A DNA stretch of 64,000 bases from CAYNRE01 sp964399535 (GCA_964399535.1 CAYNRE010000070.1:310001-374000), one strand, 5' to 3'; positions 52,376 to 61,735 are shown, counted from the stretch's first letter. Notes: a model not told the origin generated them from the sequence alone. Made by a program: numbers and translations.

Positions 52376-53608
52376 CTACAGGCTTTGGCCGGCCAGCCAG
52401 CCGGTGCTGAACGCCGCTTGAAAGTTGTACCCACCGATCGGCCCGTCCAAGTCGAGCACCTCGCCCGCCAGGTACAGCCCCGGCACCCGCTTGCTGGCAA
52501 GGGTGCGCGAGTCGACTTCGTCGAGCGACACGCCGCCGGCCGTTACTTCGGCCTTGGCGTATCCGCGCGTGCCCGAGATGGAAACCGTGGTTTGCTTCAT
52601 CCCCCGCGCCAGTGCTTGCCGGGCCGGCTTGGGCAGCTCGGCGGCGCGGCCCTCGGGCAGCATGCCCACGCGTCGCACCAGGGCCTCGGCCAGCCGGCGG
52701 GGAACCTCCTCGGGCACGAGCGAAACCACTTGGCGCTTCCCCGCGCCCGCCTGACCGGCCCGCAAGGTTTCCTCGAGCTCGTCCAGGGTTCGGCCCGGCA
52801 ACAGGTCGACTTCCAGCCTTAGCCTATTCGGCTCGGGGTGCGAGGTAATCGCCCGGCTAATGTCGAGCGCCACCGGTCCGGAAAAGCCAAAATGGGTGAA
52901 CAGCAGCGAGCCACGCCGGCGATCGAGCGCCCGCGCGGTTTCGCCCGGCTCGAAAACCCGCAGGCCGGCATCGGGCACGGTAACGCCCGAGAGCTCGTGG
53001 ACCCAGGCTTCGCCGGTGGTAATCGGAACCAGGGCAGGGCGGGGGGGCACGATCGTATGCCCGAGCTCGGCCAACCAGGCGTAGGCGTCGCCCGTGGTTC
53101 CGCACCCGGGATACGACTTACCCCCGGTGGTAATCACCAGCCGCTGGGCCAACAGCGTTCGGGCGGGGGTCGATAGCTCCAGCCCCGCTTCGGTCCGCCG
53201 CAGCGCCGTAACGGGCTCGCCCAGCGCCAACTCACAGGCGGTGCGGCGCAGCCGCGTGGTGAAGGCGGCCAGCACGTCGGCCGCCTTGTTGCTCGCGGGA
53301 AAGATTTTGCCCGTTTCCTCGGTTTTGGTGGCCACCCCCTCGGCTTCGACCAGGGCCACCAGGTCGGCCGGCGACAGCGCGGCCAGGGCCGAATGCAGGA
53401 ACTTTCCCGGGGGGCCGAAGGCGGCCACGATGCCGCGTGCGTCGGTGGCGTGAGTTAAGTTGCAGCGGGTGCCGCCCGACATCAGGATTTTGACGCCGGG
53501 CTTACGGTTCTTTTCCAGCAACAGGGTAGCCAACCCCCGGCTGGCGGCCCGCTCGGCGGCAACCAGCCCCGCCGCCCCGGCCCCGATGACGACGACCGGC
53601 CAAATCAT
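52376..53608 (-). CDS. HI0933/BaiN-family flavoprotein
   Basis: FAD-dependent oxidoreductase, 410 aa. The N-terminal dinucleotide motif VVIGAGAAGLVAAERAASRG is followed by KPGVKILMSGGTRCNLTHAT, the hallmark of the HI0933 (YhiN/BaiN) family. Mid-protein RLVITTGGKSYPGCGTTGDAY and LFTHFGFSGPVALDISR also match, and the C-terminal FAD site is PGLYLAGEVLDLDGPIGGYNFQAAFSTG. Exact substrate unknown. The ATG at 53608 is the only sensible start. It lies 66 bp downstream of lpd, on the same strand. Confidence 0.96.
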   Translation of the reverse strand: MIWPVVVIGAGAAGLVAAERAASRGLATLLLEKNRKPGVKILMSGGTRCNLTHATDARGIVAAFGPPGKFLHSALAALSPADLVALVEAEGVATKTEETGKIFPASNKAADVLAAFTTRLRRTACELALGEPVTALRRTEAGLELSTPARTLLAQRLVITTGGKSYPGCGTTGDAYAWLAELGHTIVPPRPALVPITTGEAWVHELSGVTVPDAGLRVFEPGETARALDRRRGSLLFTHFGFSGPVALDISRAITSHPEPNRLRLEVDLLPGRTLDELEETLRAGQAGAGKRQVVSLVPEEVPRRLAEALVRRVGMLPEGRAAELPKPARQALARGMKQTTVSISGTRGYAKAEVTAGGVSLDEVDSRTLASKRVPGLYLAGEVLDLDGPIGGYNFQAAFSTGWLAGQSL

Positions 53609-53674
53609 CGATGCCCCGGCTACCTGGGTCGCAATGAGCGGGCACTCCTTGTCGTGGGCCAGGTCGCAGGTTGC

Positions 53675-55102
53675 CTAAACCCGTTCGCGCTTGGGCCGGT
53701 AGATTTCCGTGGCGAAGCCCAGTTGCATTTCGGCGGCGTTCCCCACGGTTTCGCTCAGCGTGGGGTGGGCGTGGATCGTGTCGGCCAGATCGCGGGCCGT
53801 GGCCCCCATTTCAATGGCTAGCGCGCCCTCGGCCACTAGTTCGCCGGCGCCGGCGCCCACGATACCGATGCCCAACACCCGCTCGGTTTCCGGGTCGACG
53901 AGCAGCTTGGTCAACCCCTCGGTGCGGCCCAGCGATTGGGCCCGCCCGCTGGCTGCCCAGGGGTAGCGAACGACTTCCACCGCGCGGCCTTGCCGTTCGG
54001 CCTCGTTCTCGGTGAGCCCGGCCCAGGCCACCTCGGGGTCGGTGAACACCACGGCGGGAATGGCCAGGGGGTCGAACTCGGCGGGCCCGCCGTGCAGGGC
54101 CTCCACCGCCACTTTGCCTTCGTGAGTGGCTTTGTGGGCCAGCATGGGTTCGCCCGCCACGTCGCCGATGGCCAGAATCGCCGGGTCGGCGGTGCGCTGC
54201 GCGCGGTCGACTTGAGCGAAGCCTCGCCGATCCAGTTTGACCTGGGTGTTTTCCAGCCCGATGCCCGCGGAGTTGGGCCGGCGCCCCACGGCGACCAGCA
54301 CCCGGCTAAACCGTTCGGTGCGCGAGCCTTCGGGCCCTTCGAGCGTCGCCTCGACGACCGAACCGGTATCGCGGACCGCTGCCACTTTGGTCCCCAGGTG
54401 AATCGCCGCCATCTGTTTGGCCAGTCGCTGAGCCAGGGGCCGCACCAGGTCTCGATCGGCCCCGGGCAGCAGCCCATCGGTCAGCTCGACGACCGAAACC
54501 TTGGTACCCAGCGCCGCGTAGACCGAACCCATTTCCAGGCCGATATAGCCCCCGCCCACCACCAGCAGACTCTCGGGAATGTCTTGCAAGGCCAGCGCCC
54601 CGGTCGAATCCATCACTCGGGGGCTGCCGATTTCAAAGGCCGGAATCTTCGTGGGAACGGAACCCGTGGCCAACACACAGTGATCGAAGGTGATCCGGTC
54701 CGCGGAGACCGGGGCATCGGCCGCGCGATCTTCGAGCCGCAGCGTCTGGGAGTTCTCGAAGACACCCCGGGCGCCGATGACGGTTACGCCGCGCTGCTTG
54801 GCCAGTTGCTTGAGCCCGCCGGAGAGGGTTTGAATCACCTTGTCTTTGCGAGCCCGGAGGGTGTCGATGGCAATGGCCGGAGGGACGAAGCTCACCCCCC
54901 AGTCGGCCATTTCACGGGTTTCGTGAATCAGCTTGGCAACGTGCAAGAGGGCCTTCGAGGGAATGCAGCCCCGTAGCAGGCAGGTGCCGCCCAGGCGAGG
55001 CTCGGCTTCGACCAGAGCCACCTGCATTCCCAAGTCGGCCGCCATGAAGGCGGCGGCGTAGCCCCCGGGCCCGCCCCCCAAAACCACCAACGGAAAGTGC
55101 AT
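53675..55102 (-). CDS. lpdA: Dihydrolipoyl dehydrogenase
   Basis: E3 component of 2-oxoacid dehydrogenase complexes and the glycine cleavage system, reoxidising lipoyl groups with NAD. The N-terminal GGGPGGYAAAFMAADLG motif binds FAD. The redox disulfide is C41-L-L-R-G-C46, and the catalytic dyad is H446/E451 in HAHPTLSE. The NAD motif is VVGGGYIGLEMGSVYAALG. Length 475 aa is typical. No E1 or E2 gene is adjacent, so this E3 is probably shared. Start at the ATG at 55102 (MHFPLVVLGGGPGG). Confidence 0.97.
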   Translation of the reverse strand: MHFPLVVLGGGPGGYAAAFMAADLGMQVALVEAEPRLGGTCLLRGCIPSKALLHVAKLIHETREMADWGVSFVPPAIAIDTLRARKDKVIQTLSGGLKQLAKQRGVTVIGARGVFENSQTLRLEDRAADAPVSADRITFDHCVLATGSVPTKIPAFEIGSPRVMDSTGALALQDIPESLLVVGGGYIGLEMGSVYAALGTKVSVVELTDGLLPGADRDLVRPLAQRLAKQMAAIHLGTKVAAVRDTGSVVEATLEGPEGSRTERFSRVLVAVGRRPNSAGIGLENTQVKLDRRGFAQVDRAQRTADPAILAIGDVAGEPMLAHKATHEGKVAVEALHGGPAEFDPLAIPAVVFTDPEVAWAGLTENEAERQGRAVEVVRYPWAASGRAQSLGRTEGLTKLLVDPETERVLGIGIVGAGAGELVAEGALAIEMGATARDLADTIHAHPTLSETVGNAAEMQLGFATEIYRPKRERV

Positions 55103-55249
55103 CGCGTCGATTCCTTCGGACTGCGCCTGCTTCAGTGTGCCCCAGAGCCTAGCAGCCAGGGGGCGACTTCAACAACCTGCCCCGTCCCCACAGGGTTCTC
55201 TCGGGCACGAGGCCGCCCCGAGCGTGGACCTGGCCGGCAGCCCGCGTGG

Positions 55250-55513
55250 CTAGCCGCGGCGGACCGACCGCTCGCCCAGGTAAAAGCCCACGGCCAACGT
55301 GACGAGTGGCAAGAACAACAGCAACAGCCGCTCCAGCGCATCGACCATGCCGGCAAACGTGGCGTCGGGCTTGCGCAGTGCCAACCCCAAAAGCACCAGC
55401 CCCGCCCCCAGCAGTACACTGAGTAGCACCAAGACCCAAAGCACGACTCGCCACGAGGGGGGCTCGGGCGGTGGACCCGGCGGCGGCTGATGCAACGGTT
55501 CGCTGGTGCTCAA
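55250..55513 (-). CDS. Small two-helix membrane protein
   Basis: A Pro-rich N-terminus (HQPPPGPPPEPPSW) and two hydrophobic segments (VVLWVLVLLSVLLGAGLVLL; LLLLFLPLVTLAVGFYLG), ending ERSVRRG. A plausible short membrane protein of about 87 aa. Both candidate starts are TTG (55513, with GGGAAA upstream, or 55594), which lowers confidence. No function can be assigned. It is located between lpd and ilvD on the same strand. Confidence 0.5.
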   Translation of the reverse strand: MSTSEPLHQPPPGPPPEPPSWRVVLWVLVLLSVLLGAGLVLLGLALRKPDATFAGMVDALERLLLLFLPLVTLAVGFYLGERSVRRG

Positions 55514-55660
55514 GGTAGTTTTCCCGGGCGTAGATCGCCCACTGCGATGGCTAGAACGGGGCAGTTGCCTGGAGGCCGTGGCCCAGGGAAGCAAGGACCG
55601 AACGGCGGCCGGCTCTCCCGAGGAAACGGGGCCCTGCCACGGGCACTTGGGGCCACTCGG

Positions 55661-57487
55661 CTAGCGTAGCACAGCCCCGGTGTCGGCGCTGGTGGCCAAG
55701 CGGGTATAGCGGGCCAAAAACCCGGTTTTGTACTTGGCGGGGGGGGCCTGCCAGCCGCGGCGGCGCTCGGCCAGCTCGGCTTCACTCAGGCGCACCTCGA
55801 GCTTACCGGCCGGAATGTCGATGTCGATCCTGTCCCCATTGCGCAACAGGCCGATCGTTCCCCCGGCCGCGGCCTCGGGGCTGACGTGGCCGATACAAGC
55901 CCCCGCCGTACCGCCCGAAAACCGGCCGTCGGTAACCAGGGCCACGCAGTGGTCCAGCCCCATGCCCTTGATGGCCGTGGTGGGGGCCAGCATCTCTTGC
56001 ATGCCGGGGCCTCCCTTGGGTCCCTCGTAACGAATGATGACCACGTCGCCCGCCTTGACCAGGCCGTTGACGATGCCGGCGTAGGCGTCGGTTTCGGCCT
56101 CGAAAATCACGGCCGGGCCGCTATGGCGGAGCATTTCGGGCCGAACGCCCGCGGTTTTCACCACCGCCCCATCGGGAGCCAGGTTGCCGTACAGAATGGT
56201 CAGTCCGCCGGTCGCGCTGTAGGCGCGGTCGACCTCGCGAATGCAATCCCAGGGGTCGAAACCGAGCTGTTCGGCCGACAGCTCGCGCACATTGCGCAAG
56301 GACTGCCGGACCGACATGCCCACCGAGGTGCGGCGGCCGCCGGCGGCCACGCTGGCCACCTCGAGCACCTCTTCGCGCACGGCCCCGCCACGGACATCGT
56401 ATTCGGCGATGTTCTCACCGAGCGTCTTGCCGGTCACGGTGGGGCATTCCAGCTTGAGCAGCCCGGGGCATCCGCGAGCCACGCTGCCCAAAATGGTGTG
56501 AATGCCCCCGGAGCGGTGCACGTCTTCGATGTGGTAGTGGCTCGAAGGCGAAACCTTGCAGATGTTGGGCGTTTTCAGGCTCAATTCGTTGATTCGCTGC
56601 ATGGTGAAGGGCACTTCGGCCTCTTGGGCAATGGCCAGCGTGTGCAGCACCGTGTTGGTACTGCCCCCCATGGCCATGTCGAGCACCATGGCGTTGTCGA
56701 TCGAATCGGCGGTGACGATTTCGCGCGGCAACAGCCCATGGCCAGGCCCCACCCGGTTGAACTCGCGGACCATTTCCACGATGCGGAAAGCCACCCGGCG
56801 ATACAGCGCGCGCCGCTCGGCGCTCGTGGCCAGCAGCGTACCGTTCAGGGGAAAGGCCAGGCCCAGGGCCTCGGCCAAGCAGTTCATGCTGTTGGCGGTG
56901 AACATCCCCGAGCAGGAACCGCAGGTGGGGCAGCCGTTGCGCTCCAGTTCGAGCAGTTCTTCGCTGGTAAGCTTGCCGTTTTGTTTGGCTACCGAACCGA
57001 CGAACACGTCGATCAGGTCGACCGTTTTGCCGTCGGCGGTGTGGCCGGCTTCCATCGGCCCGCCCGAGGCGAAGATCGTGGGAATATTGGTCCGCATCGC
57101 CCCCATGAACATGCCGGGCACGATCTTGTCGCAATTGGGAATGCAGATCAGCCCGTCGAAACAATGGGCATTGACGACCGTTTCCAGGGAGTCGGCGATA
57201 ATCTCCCGGCTGGGCAGCGAGTACTTCATTCCCTCGTGACCCATGGCGATGCCGTCGTCGACGCCGATGGTGTTGAACACGAAGGGCATTCCGCCCGCTT
57301 CACGGACAAAGCCTTTGACCAGCTCGCCCACCTGGTTCAGATGAACGTGGCCGGGAATGATATCGATATAGCTGTTGCAGATGGCGATAAACGGCTTCTT
57401 GAAGTCGTCGTCGCCCACGCCCGTGGCCCGCAGCAGACTGCGATGGGCGGCCCGGGCATCGCCCAGCTTGATCATGTCGGAGCGCAT
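55661..57487 (-). CDS. ilvD: Dihydroxy-acid dehydratase
   Basis: Dehydrates 2,3-dihydroxy acids in valine, isoleucine and leucine synthesis with an Fe-S cluster. Cysteines: C37 (FIAICNSYIDIIPGH), C119 (ICIPNCDKIVPGM) and C192 (CPTCGSCSGMFTANSMN). The MGGSTNTVLHTLAIA, YEGPKGGPGMQEML and DGRFSGGTAGACIGHVSPEA motifs are complete. At 608 aa it is full length. Start at the ATG at 57487; an ATG at 57475 is possible. An array of hairpin repeats lies just upstream (57636-58473), so its promoter is between the array and the gene or beyond it. Confidence 0.98.
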   Translation of the reverse strand: MRSDMIKLGDARAAHRSLLRATGVGDDDFKKPFIAICNSYIDIIPGHVHLNQVGELVKGFVREAGGMPFVFNTIGVDDGIAMGHEGMKYSLPSREIIADSLETVVNAHCFDGLICIPNCDKIVPGMFMGAMRTNIPTIFASGGPMEAGHTADGKTVDLIDVFVGSVAKQNGKLTSEELLELERNGCPTCGSCSGMFTANSMNCLAEALGLAFPLNGTLLATSAERRALYRRVAFRIVEMVREFNRVGPGHGLLPREIVTADSIDNAMVLDMAMGGSTNTVLHTLAIAQEAEVPFTMQRINELSLKTPNICKVSPSSHYHIEDVHRSGGIHTILGSVARGCPGLLKLECPTVTGKTLGENIAEYDVRGGAVREEVLEVASVAAGGRRTSVGMSVRQSLRNVRELSAEQLGFDPWDCIREVDRAYSATGGLTILYGNLAPDGAVVKTAGVRPEMLRHSGPAVIFEAETDAYAGIVNGLVKAGDVVIIRYEGPKGGPGMQEMLAPTTAIKGMGLDHCVALVTDGRFSGGTAGACIGHVSPEAAAGGTIGLLRNGDRIDIDIPAGKLEVRLSEAELAERRRGWQAPPAKYKTGFLARYTRLATSADTGAVLR

Positions 57488-57635
57488 CGAATCGGCTTAT
57501 CTTTCCAAAAGGGTGAAGCGAACTGCCGCGAGGTTCCTGCGGCTGAGCACCCCCAAAACGGGGTAGCCAGGCAGACGAATTGCTCAAGCCAAGCATTTTA
57601 CCACCGCCGACATTCCCCCGGCCAGTTCCCCCCCA

Positions 57636-58473
57636 TCGCAAAACGCAAGGACGCAACGGCGCCAGGACGCAAAGGTAGAGAAAAAAACTCTCCCGACTCT
57701 TCGCGCCTTGGCGCCTTCGCGCCCTGGCGATTTCTTCCCTCCGGAACAAAACGCAACGACGCAACGGCGCCAGGACGCAAGGTGGGAGATCGAATTTCTC
57801 CCGACTCTTTGCGCCTTGGCGCCTTGGCGACCTGGCGATTTCTTCCCTCGGAAACAAAACGCAATGACGCTATGCCGCCAAGACGCAAAGGTAGAGAACA
57901 AATCTCTCCCAACTCTTCGCGCCTTGGCGCCTTCGCGCCCTGGCGTTCTCTTCCCTCCGGAACAAAACGCAAGGACGCAACGGCGCCAGGACGCAAGGTG
58001 AGAGAAAGAATCTCTCCCGACTCTTGGCGCCTTCGCGCCTTGGCGCTCTCTTCCCTCCGGAACAAAACGCAACGACGCAACGGCGCCAGGACGCAAGGTG
58101 GGAGAACAAATCTCTTCCGATTCTTCGCGCCTTGGCGCCTTCGCGCCCTGGCGCTCTCTTCCCTCCGGAACAAAACGCAATGACGCAACGGCGCCAGGAC
58201 GCAAAGGTGAGAGAAAGAATCTCTCCCAACTCTTCGCGCCTTGGCGCCTTCTTCCCTCCGGAACGAAACGCAAGGACGCAACGGCGCCAAGACGCAAAGG
58301 TGAGAGAACAAATCTCTCCCGACTCTTCGCGCCTTGGCGCCTTCGCGCCCTGGCGTTCTCTTCCCTCCGGAACACAACGCAATGACGCAACGGCGCCAGG
58401 ACGCAAAGGTAGAGAACAAATCTCTCCCAACTCTTCGCGCCTTGGCGCCTTCGCGCCCTGGCGTTCTCTTCCC
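57636..58473. repeat. Eight-unit tandem array of about 108-bp hairpin repeats
   Basis: Unit markers (AAAACGCA or variants) start at about 57640, 57748, 57856, 57964, 58064, 58172, 58265 and 58373, i.e. spacing 108 bp with two shortened units (100 and 93 bp). Each unit is internally near-palindromic: GGCGCCAAGGCGCGAAG pairs with CTTTGCGTCCTGGCGCC (16 of 17 positions counting wobbles), and the outer arms AACGCCAGGGCGCG and TTGCGTCATTGCGTT also pair, so each unit can form one hairpin of about 35 bp with a GAGAGATTTGTTCTC head. Because 108 is divisible by three, spurious frames of 90-300 codons run through on both strands. No ribosome sites or known domains occur. Confidence 0.93.
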
Positions 58474-58498
58474 CGAGCGTGCGCCATCGGTGCCCCGC

Positions 58499-59815
58499 CT
58501 ACACTCGGCGGATCAGCACTGCGGCGGCCTGGCCTTGCGGCGTCACGTTGAGATTCAGGAAAGAGTCGCCCGGCGGAACATCGCCGCTGGTCACGGCCCG
58601 AACGGGGCACGCCGGGTCGGCCTGTTCGTAGTTCAGCACTGGGAAGAGCCGGTCGGCTTTTAGCGCCAGCAGGCTGGCGACCAACTCGACGGCGCCGCTG
58701 CCTGCCCCCAAGTTGCCGAAGTGGCTCTTGGCTGCCACGACCGGCACCCGGGCCGCATCGCTCCCCAGGGCTTGGCTCAGAGCGGCCCATTCTTCAACGT
58801 CGCCGGCGCGGGTACCCAGACCGTGGGCATGAACGTGCCCCAGGGCGGCGGGCGTCATTCCGGCTTCACGCAGCGCCATCCAGATCGTGTTGCGCAGCGC
58901 CAGGTCGCGGCGGGCCACGAAGTTCCGCTCGGCCGCCGACGAAGAGCCCGTCCCCACCACCTCGCCATAGATTTCGGCGCCGCGAGCCCGGGCCGACTCG
59001 TATTCCTCGAGCACCACGGCCCCGGCCCCTTCGCCCAAGACCATGCCGGTGCGGTCGCGATCGAAGGGGCGCGAAGCTCGATCGGGCGGACAATCGCGTT
59101 CGGCCATCTGCTCCTGTTGAACCACGTGAATGGTTTTCATCAGGTGCACCCGGGTACCGGTGGCACCGGCCAGCATAGTATCGGCCGAGCCGCGGGCGAT
59201 GGTTCGATAGGCTTCGGCCACGGCCAAATTGGCCGAGGCTTCGCGCACCGTGAGCGAGTTGTTGGGCCCCTCAAGGTCGCGGTAAATCGCGATGTGGCAA
59301 GCGGGCATGTTCGGCAGGTACTTCAGCAGCCAAAGCGGCGTCAATTGCCGCATTCCTTCGCTGCCCCAACGGTCGAAATGAAACTTGCCCTCGGGAGCGC
59401 AAAGATGCATGCCGGCGGCGAAATCCTGGGGCTCGCTGAGCATGTAGTCCGAGCCGTAGACAATGCCGGTCCGGAGCGGGTCATAGGTTCCCTCGGCCAG
59501 ACCCGCGTCCCCCAGGGCGTGAAAGGCCGCGGCCACCCCCATCTGGCTCTCGCGGCACATCAGCTTCAGGCCCTTGCGCACGGCCTTCTTCAAGTCACCC
59601 TCGAGCGGGCCAAAATCGGCGATGTCGCCCGTGAAATCGCGCACTTCGGCAGCGAACGGCATCGGCAGTTCGTCGGCCGCGGGCGAAGCCAAGCGCGCCA
59701 CGCCACTTCGCCCTTCAAGCAGCGACTGCCAGAGCGCTTCCTTGGAACTGCCGATCGGGCTGACGATCCCCACGCCGGTAATCACTACCCGGCGCGTCGA
59801 ACGAGCCTCCTCCAT
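58499..59815 (-). CDS. Ketosynthase-fold protein without catalytic cysteine (CLF-like)
   Basis: 438 residues aligning over their whole length with FabF-type beta-ketoacyl-ACP synthases: VVITGVGIVSPIGSSKEALW, FDRDRTGMVLGEGAGAVVLEEYE and HVHAHGLGTRAGD are clear. At the active-site position FabF has GPSISIATACTSG; here the ungapped alignment gives GPNNSLTVREASA, so the cysteine is replaced by Glu192. H331 and K363 of the Cys-His-His-Lys set are kept, but the second histidine is Asn368 (KSHFGN), and the GFGG gating motif is lost (LNVTPQGQ). It is therefore unlikely to condense acyl chains; it could be a chain-length-factor-like partner or a decarboxylase-like variant. No ACP or ketosynthase gene is adjacent. 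Confidence 0.9.
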   Translation of the reverse strand: MEEARSTRRVVITGVGIVSPIGSSKEALWQSLLEGRSGVARLASPAADELPMPFAAEVRDFTGDIADFGPLEGDLKKAVRKGLKLMCRESQMGVAAAFHALGDAGLAEGTYDPLRTGIVYGSDYMLSEPQDFAAGMHLCAPEGKFHFDRWGSEGMRQLTPLWLLKYLPNMPACHIAIYRDLEGPNNSLTVREASANLAVAEAYRTIARGSADTMLAGATGTRVHLMKTIHVVQQEQMAERDCPPDRASRPFDRDRTGMVLGEGAGAVVLEEYESARARGAEIYGEVVGTGSSSAAERNFVARRDLALRNTIWMALREAGMTPAALGHVHAHGLGTRAGDVEEWAALSQALGSDAARVPVVAAKSHFGNLGAGSGAVELVASLLALKADRLFPVLNYEQADPACPVRAVTSGDVPPGDSFLNLNVTPQGQAAAVLIRRV

Positions 59816-60087
59816 GGACGAACAACTCCCCGCGGTTACAGGTCCGCGATCGATCGTGAGTGGCGGGCGCCCTTCGTGGCGTATCCTCCGGTGGGCAAGG
59901 CCGTAGTGTACCGGGGAGGCGGTTCGGGCGTCGAGCCGAAGCCGGGCGCAACCCCACTGCCAGTTCGCTACCCCAGCCGGGCGGTCTCGGCCGAAGCCCT
60001 TCGACCCATCGCCGCCAGGTCACCGGCCGACAACCTGTGCAAGGCCACCCCGGGCGGGGGCCAGCCGTAGGCGGAGAATTCGACCGG

Positions 60088-61356
60088 TTAGTAGCGGGCT
60101 GACCCCAGGCTGGCCGGACGCCCCGTCGGACCCGGCGCGCTGGCCGTGGGCTGCCCCGCCGCGCTAGGCGCGGTGGTCGATCCGCGGCTTTCGATGAACA
60201 CCAACAGGTCGGCCCGCTCGGGCGGCGTCAAGGCCTGCGGCAGCTTTACCGGCAAATTGACCGGCAAGCCGAACAGGCCCGGGTCGGCCGGCACCGGCGT
60301 GGCCACGAGACCCAGCCCGATCACCAGCACCTGGTCGGTCGGCCAGCGAAAGCGCTCGTGGAACCGGCATTGAACCAGTTGGGGCACCTCGATCCGGGTC
60401 TGCTGCCGGGGGTCGGCGGTCGAGGGGGTTTCCAGGTTTACCGTGGCCATCCGTTCGATCTGATCGATGTTGCACTTCACCACGGCGTCGACTGTAAGCC
60501 CGTCGAGCGATAGCAACGGGCTGAGTTGAAACGTGAACCCCTCGTCGATTTGGGCCGATTCCGGTTCAAAGGCCGGCCAGGCGGCGGCCGAGGGCAATAC
60601 GCCGCGCGTGTAGCGCCGGGGCTTGGTGGCCGAAACCACGGCCGACTGGCCGTTGTTGACCATCAGGTGCGGAGCACTGTGCTCGCGGAAATCGCTCCGC
60701 CGCCTCAGATCGGCCAAGAGCAGCGCCGCGTCTTCGCGGGCCAAAAGCCAGGCCTGTACGCCTTGCGACTGCACCGGCACTGGCCGCAGGACCCGGGTGG
60801 CCCTGCCGCGCCAGTTCGGGCTATCGACCGAGACGATCTTCACCCCAAAGGCGTACGACTCGGTGTCGGGATTGACAAACCGGTCGACGATTTCGCCGAT
60901 CATGGCTTGCATTTCAGCGGTGTGATACACCCGCAGCACGCGTGAGTCGGCATGCAAGAGCCCGACCACGGGGCCGGTGTGCCAGGCCTCGTAGCCGGTG
61001 TCGCGCAGAATCCAGTCGATGATCGCCTGTTCGGGCATGTGGGTCGAAGCCACGCGCAGGCTGTAATGGCTAATATCGTATTCGCGATAAATCTGGCCAG
61101 CGTCGTTGGGCAGCTTGCCGCTACCGCTGGTAACTTTGGCCAACGGCGCCCGTCCCCGGCCCACTTCGCGCAGACCGGTCTCGGCGGGCGCGCCCGCGGG
61201 GGGCTCTGCCGGGGGTTCCTGGGCCGAAACGCGGACGGCACTGCAAAGCGCCGCCACCAAGCAGGCGGCCAGTGGCGCCTGCCAACCAACTCGGTCCGCG
61301 GGCCCAGCCATTCGGCCTGCCGGCCCAGGAACGTGGTTGCACCTTCGGCCTTGCAT
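60088..61356 (-). CDS. Exported protein of unknown function, secretin-like C-terminal half
   Basis: 422 residues. Start at the ATG at 61356, chosen for its strong GGAGGG ribosome site about 6 nt upstream; later ATGs exist. A signal sequence (APLAACLVAALCSAVRVSA) leads into a Pro-rich linker, then an alpha/beta domain (IYREYDISHYSLRV, AIIDWILRDTGYEAW, VLRVYHTAEMQAMIGEIVDRF). The C-terminal half contains SAPHLMVNNGQSAVVS, EGFTFQLSPLLSLDGLTVDAVVKC and DQVLVIGLGLVATPVP, a pattern reminiscent of secretin beta-domains, but much of the family signature is missing. A periplasmic protein; no function assigned. Confidence 0.7.
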   Translation of the reverse strand: MQGRRCNHVPGPAGRMAGPADRVGWQAPLAACLVAALCSAVRVSAQEPPAEPPAGAPAETGLREVGRGRAPLAKVTSGSGKLPNDAGQIYREYDISHYSLRVASTHMPEQAIIDWILRDTGYEAWHTGPVVGLLHADSRVLRVYHTAEMQAMIGEIVDRFVNPDTESYAFGVKIVSVDSPNWRGRATRVLRPVPVQSQGVQAWLLAREDAALLLADLRRRSDFREHSAPHLMVNNGQSAVVSATKPRRYTRGVLPSAAAWPAFEPESAQIDEGFTFQLSPLLSLDGLTVDAVVKCNIDQIERMATVNLETPSTADPRQQTRIEVPQLVQCRFHERFRWPTDQVLVIGLGLVATPVPADPGLFGLPVNLPVKLPQALTPPERADLLVFIESRGSTTAPSAAGQPTASAPGPTGRPASLGSARY

Positions 61357-61735
61357 CGCAACCCTCCGCGGCATGCGTTCCAAGAACGACCGCGCCGGCA
61401 CTTCCGCCGGCGAGAAGAGAAAGCAGCCCAGGGCCCGGCCCCGAGCGGGCGGGGACTATACCGGCCGGGCCAAGAGCGCGGCAAGATCGACTTCGCCGTT
61501 TGGGAGGTTTGCGGCAAGTGCGGCGAAACCGTCTCGAAGGGCGCAGGCCCTGCCCACCTGGCGGCGCTTCAGCGGGGCCGCAGTGTCTGCTGGGCTGCCA
61601 TCCGCGTTGCTGGTTTGGCCAGAGCCAACCGGTCGGCCCGTCGAGCAAGTCCGCGGCCGGGGCGCGCCGATCCTTGCGAGGCCCCTGGTCGACCGATACG
61701 CTGGACGCTTTCTTCGCCGCCTCGGGAAGGTCGCC
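61357..61735. other. Divergent intergenic region
   Basis: About 379 bases between the exported protein (-) and the MFS transporter (+). The plus-strand frame of the transporter is open through here but the residues are Arg/Pro/Ala-rich and unlike the family. No convincing promoter box or repeat was found. Confidence 0.35.

Noticed and set aside
53675..55102. Part of a pyruvate dehydrogenase operon
   Set aside because: No E1 or E2 gene lies on either side. Neighbours are a BaiN-type flavoprotein and a small membrane protein.
55886..58183. Plus-strand open frame of 765 codons
   Set aside because: It is antisense to ilvD and runs into the repeat array. Its residue pattern is typical of a GC-rich shadow frame.
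57636..58473. CRISPR array
   Set aside because: Units are about 108 bp with no alternating unique spacers of 30-40 bp, and no cas genes are near.
57598..58790. Several overlapping open frames of 90-300 codons on both strands of the hairpin array
   Set aside because: They exist because the repeat period is divisible by three. Translations are the same Arg/Ala/Pro-rich phrase repeated, with no ribosome sites or domains.
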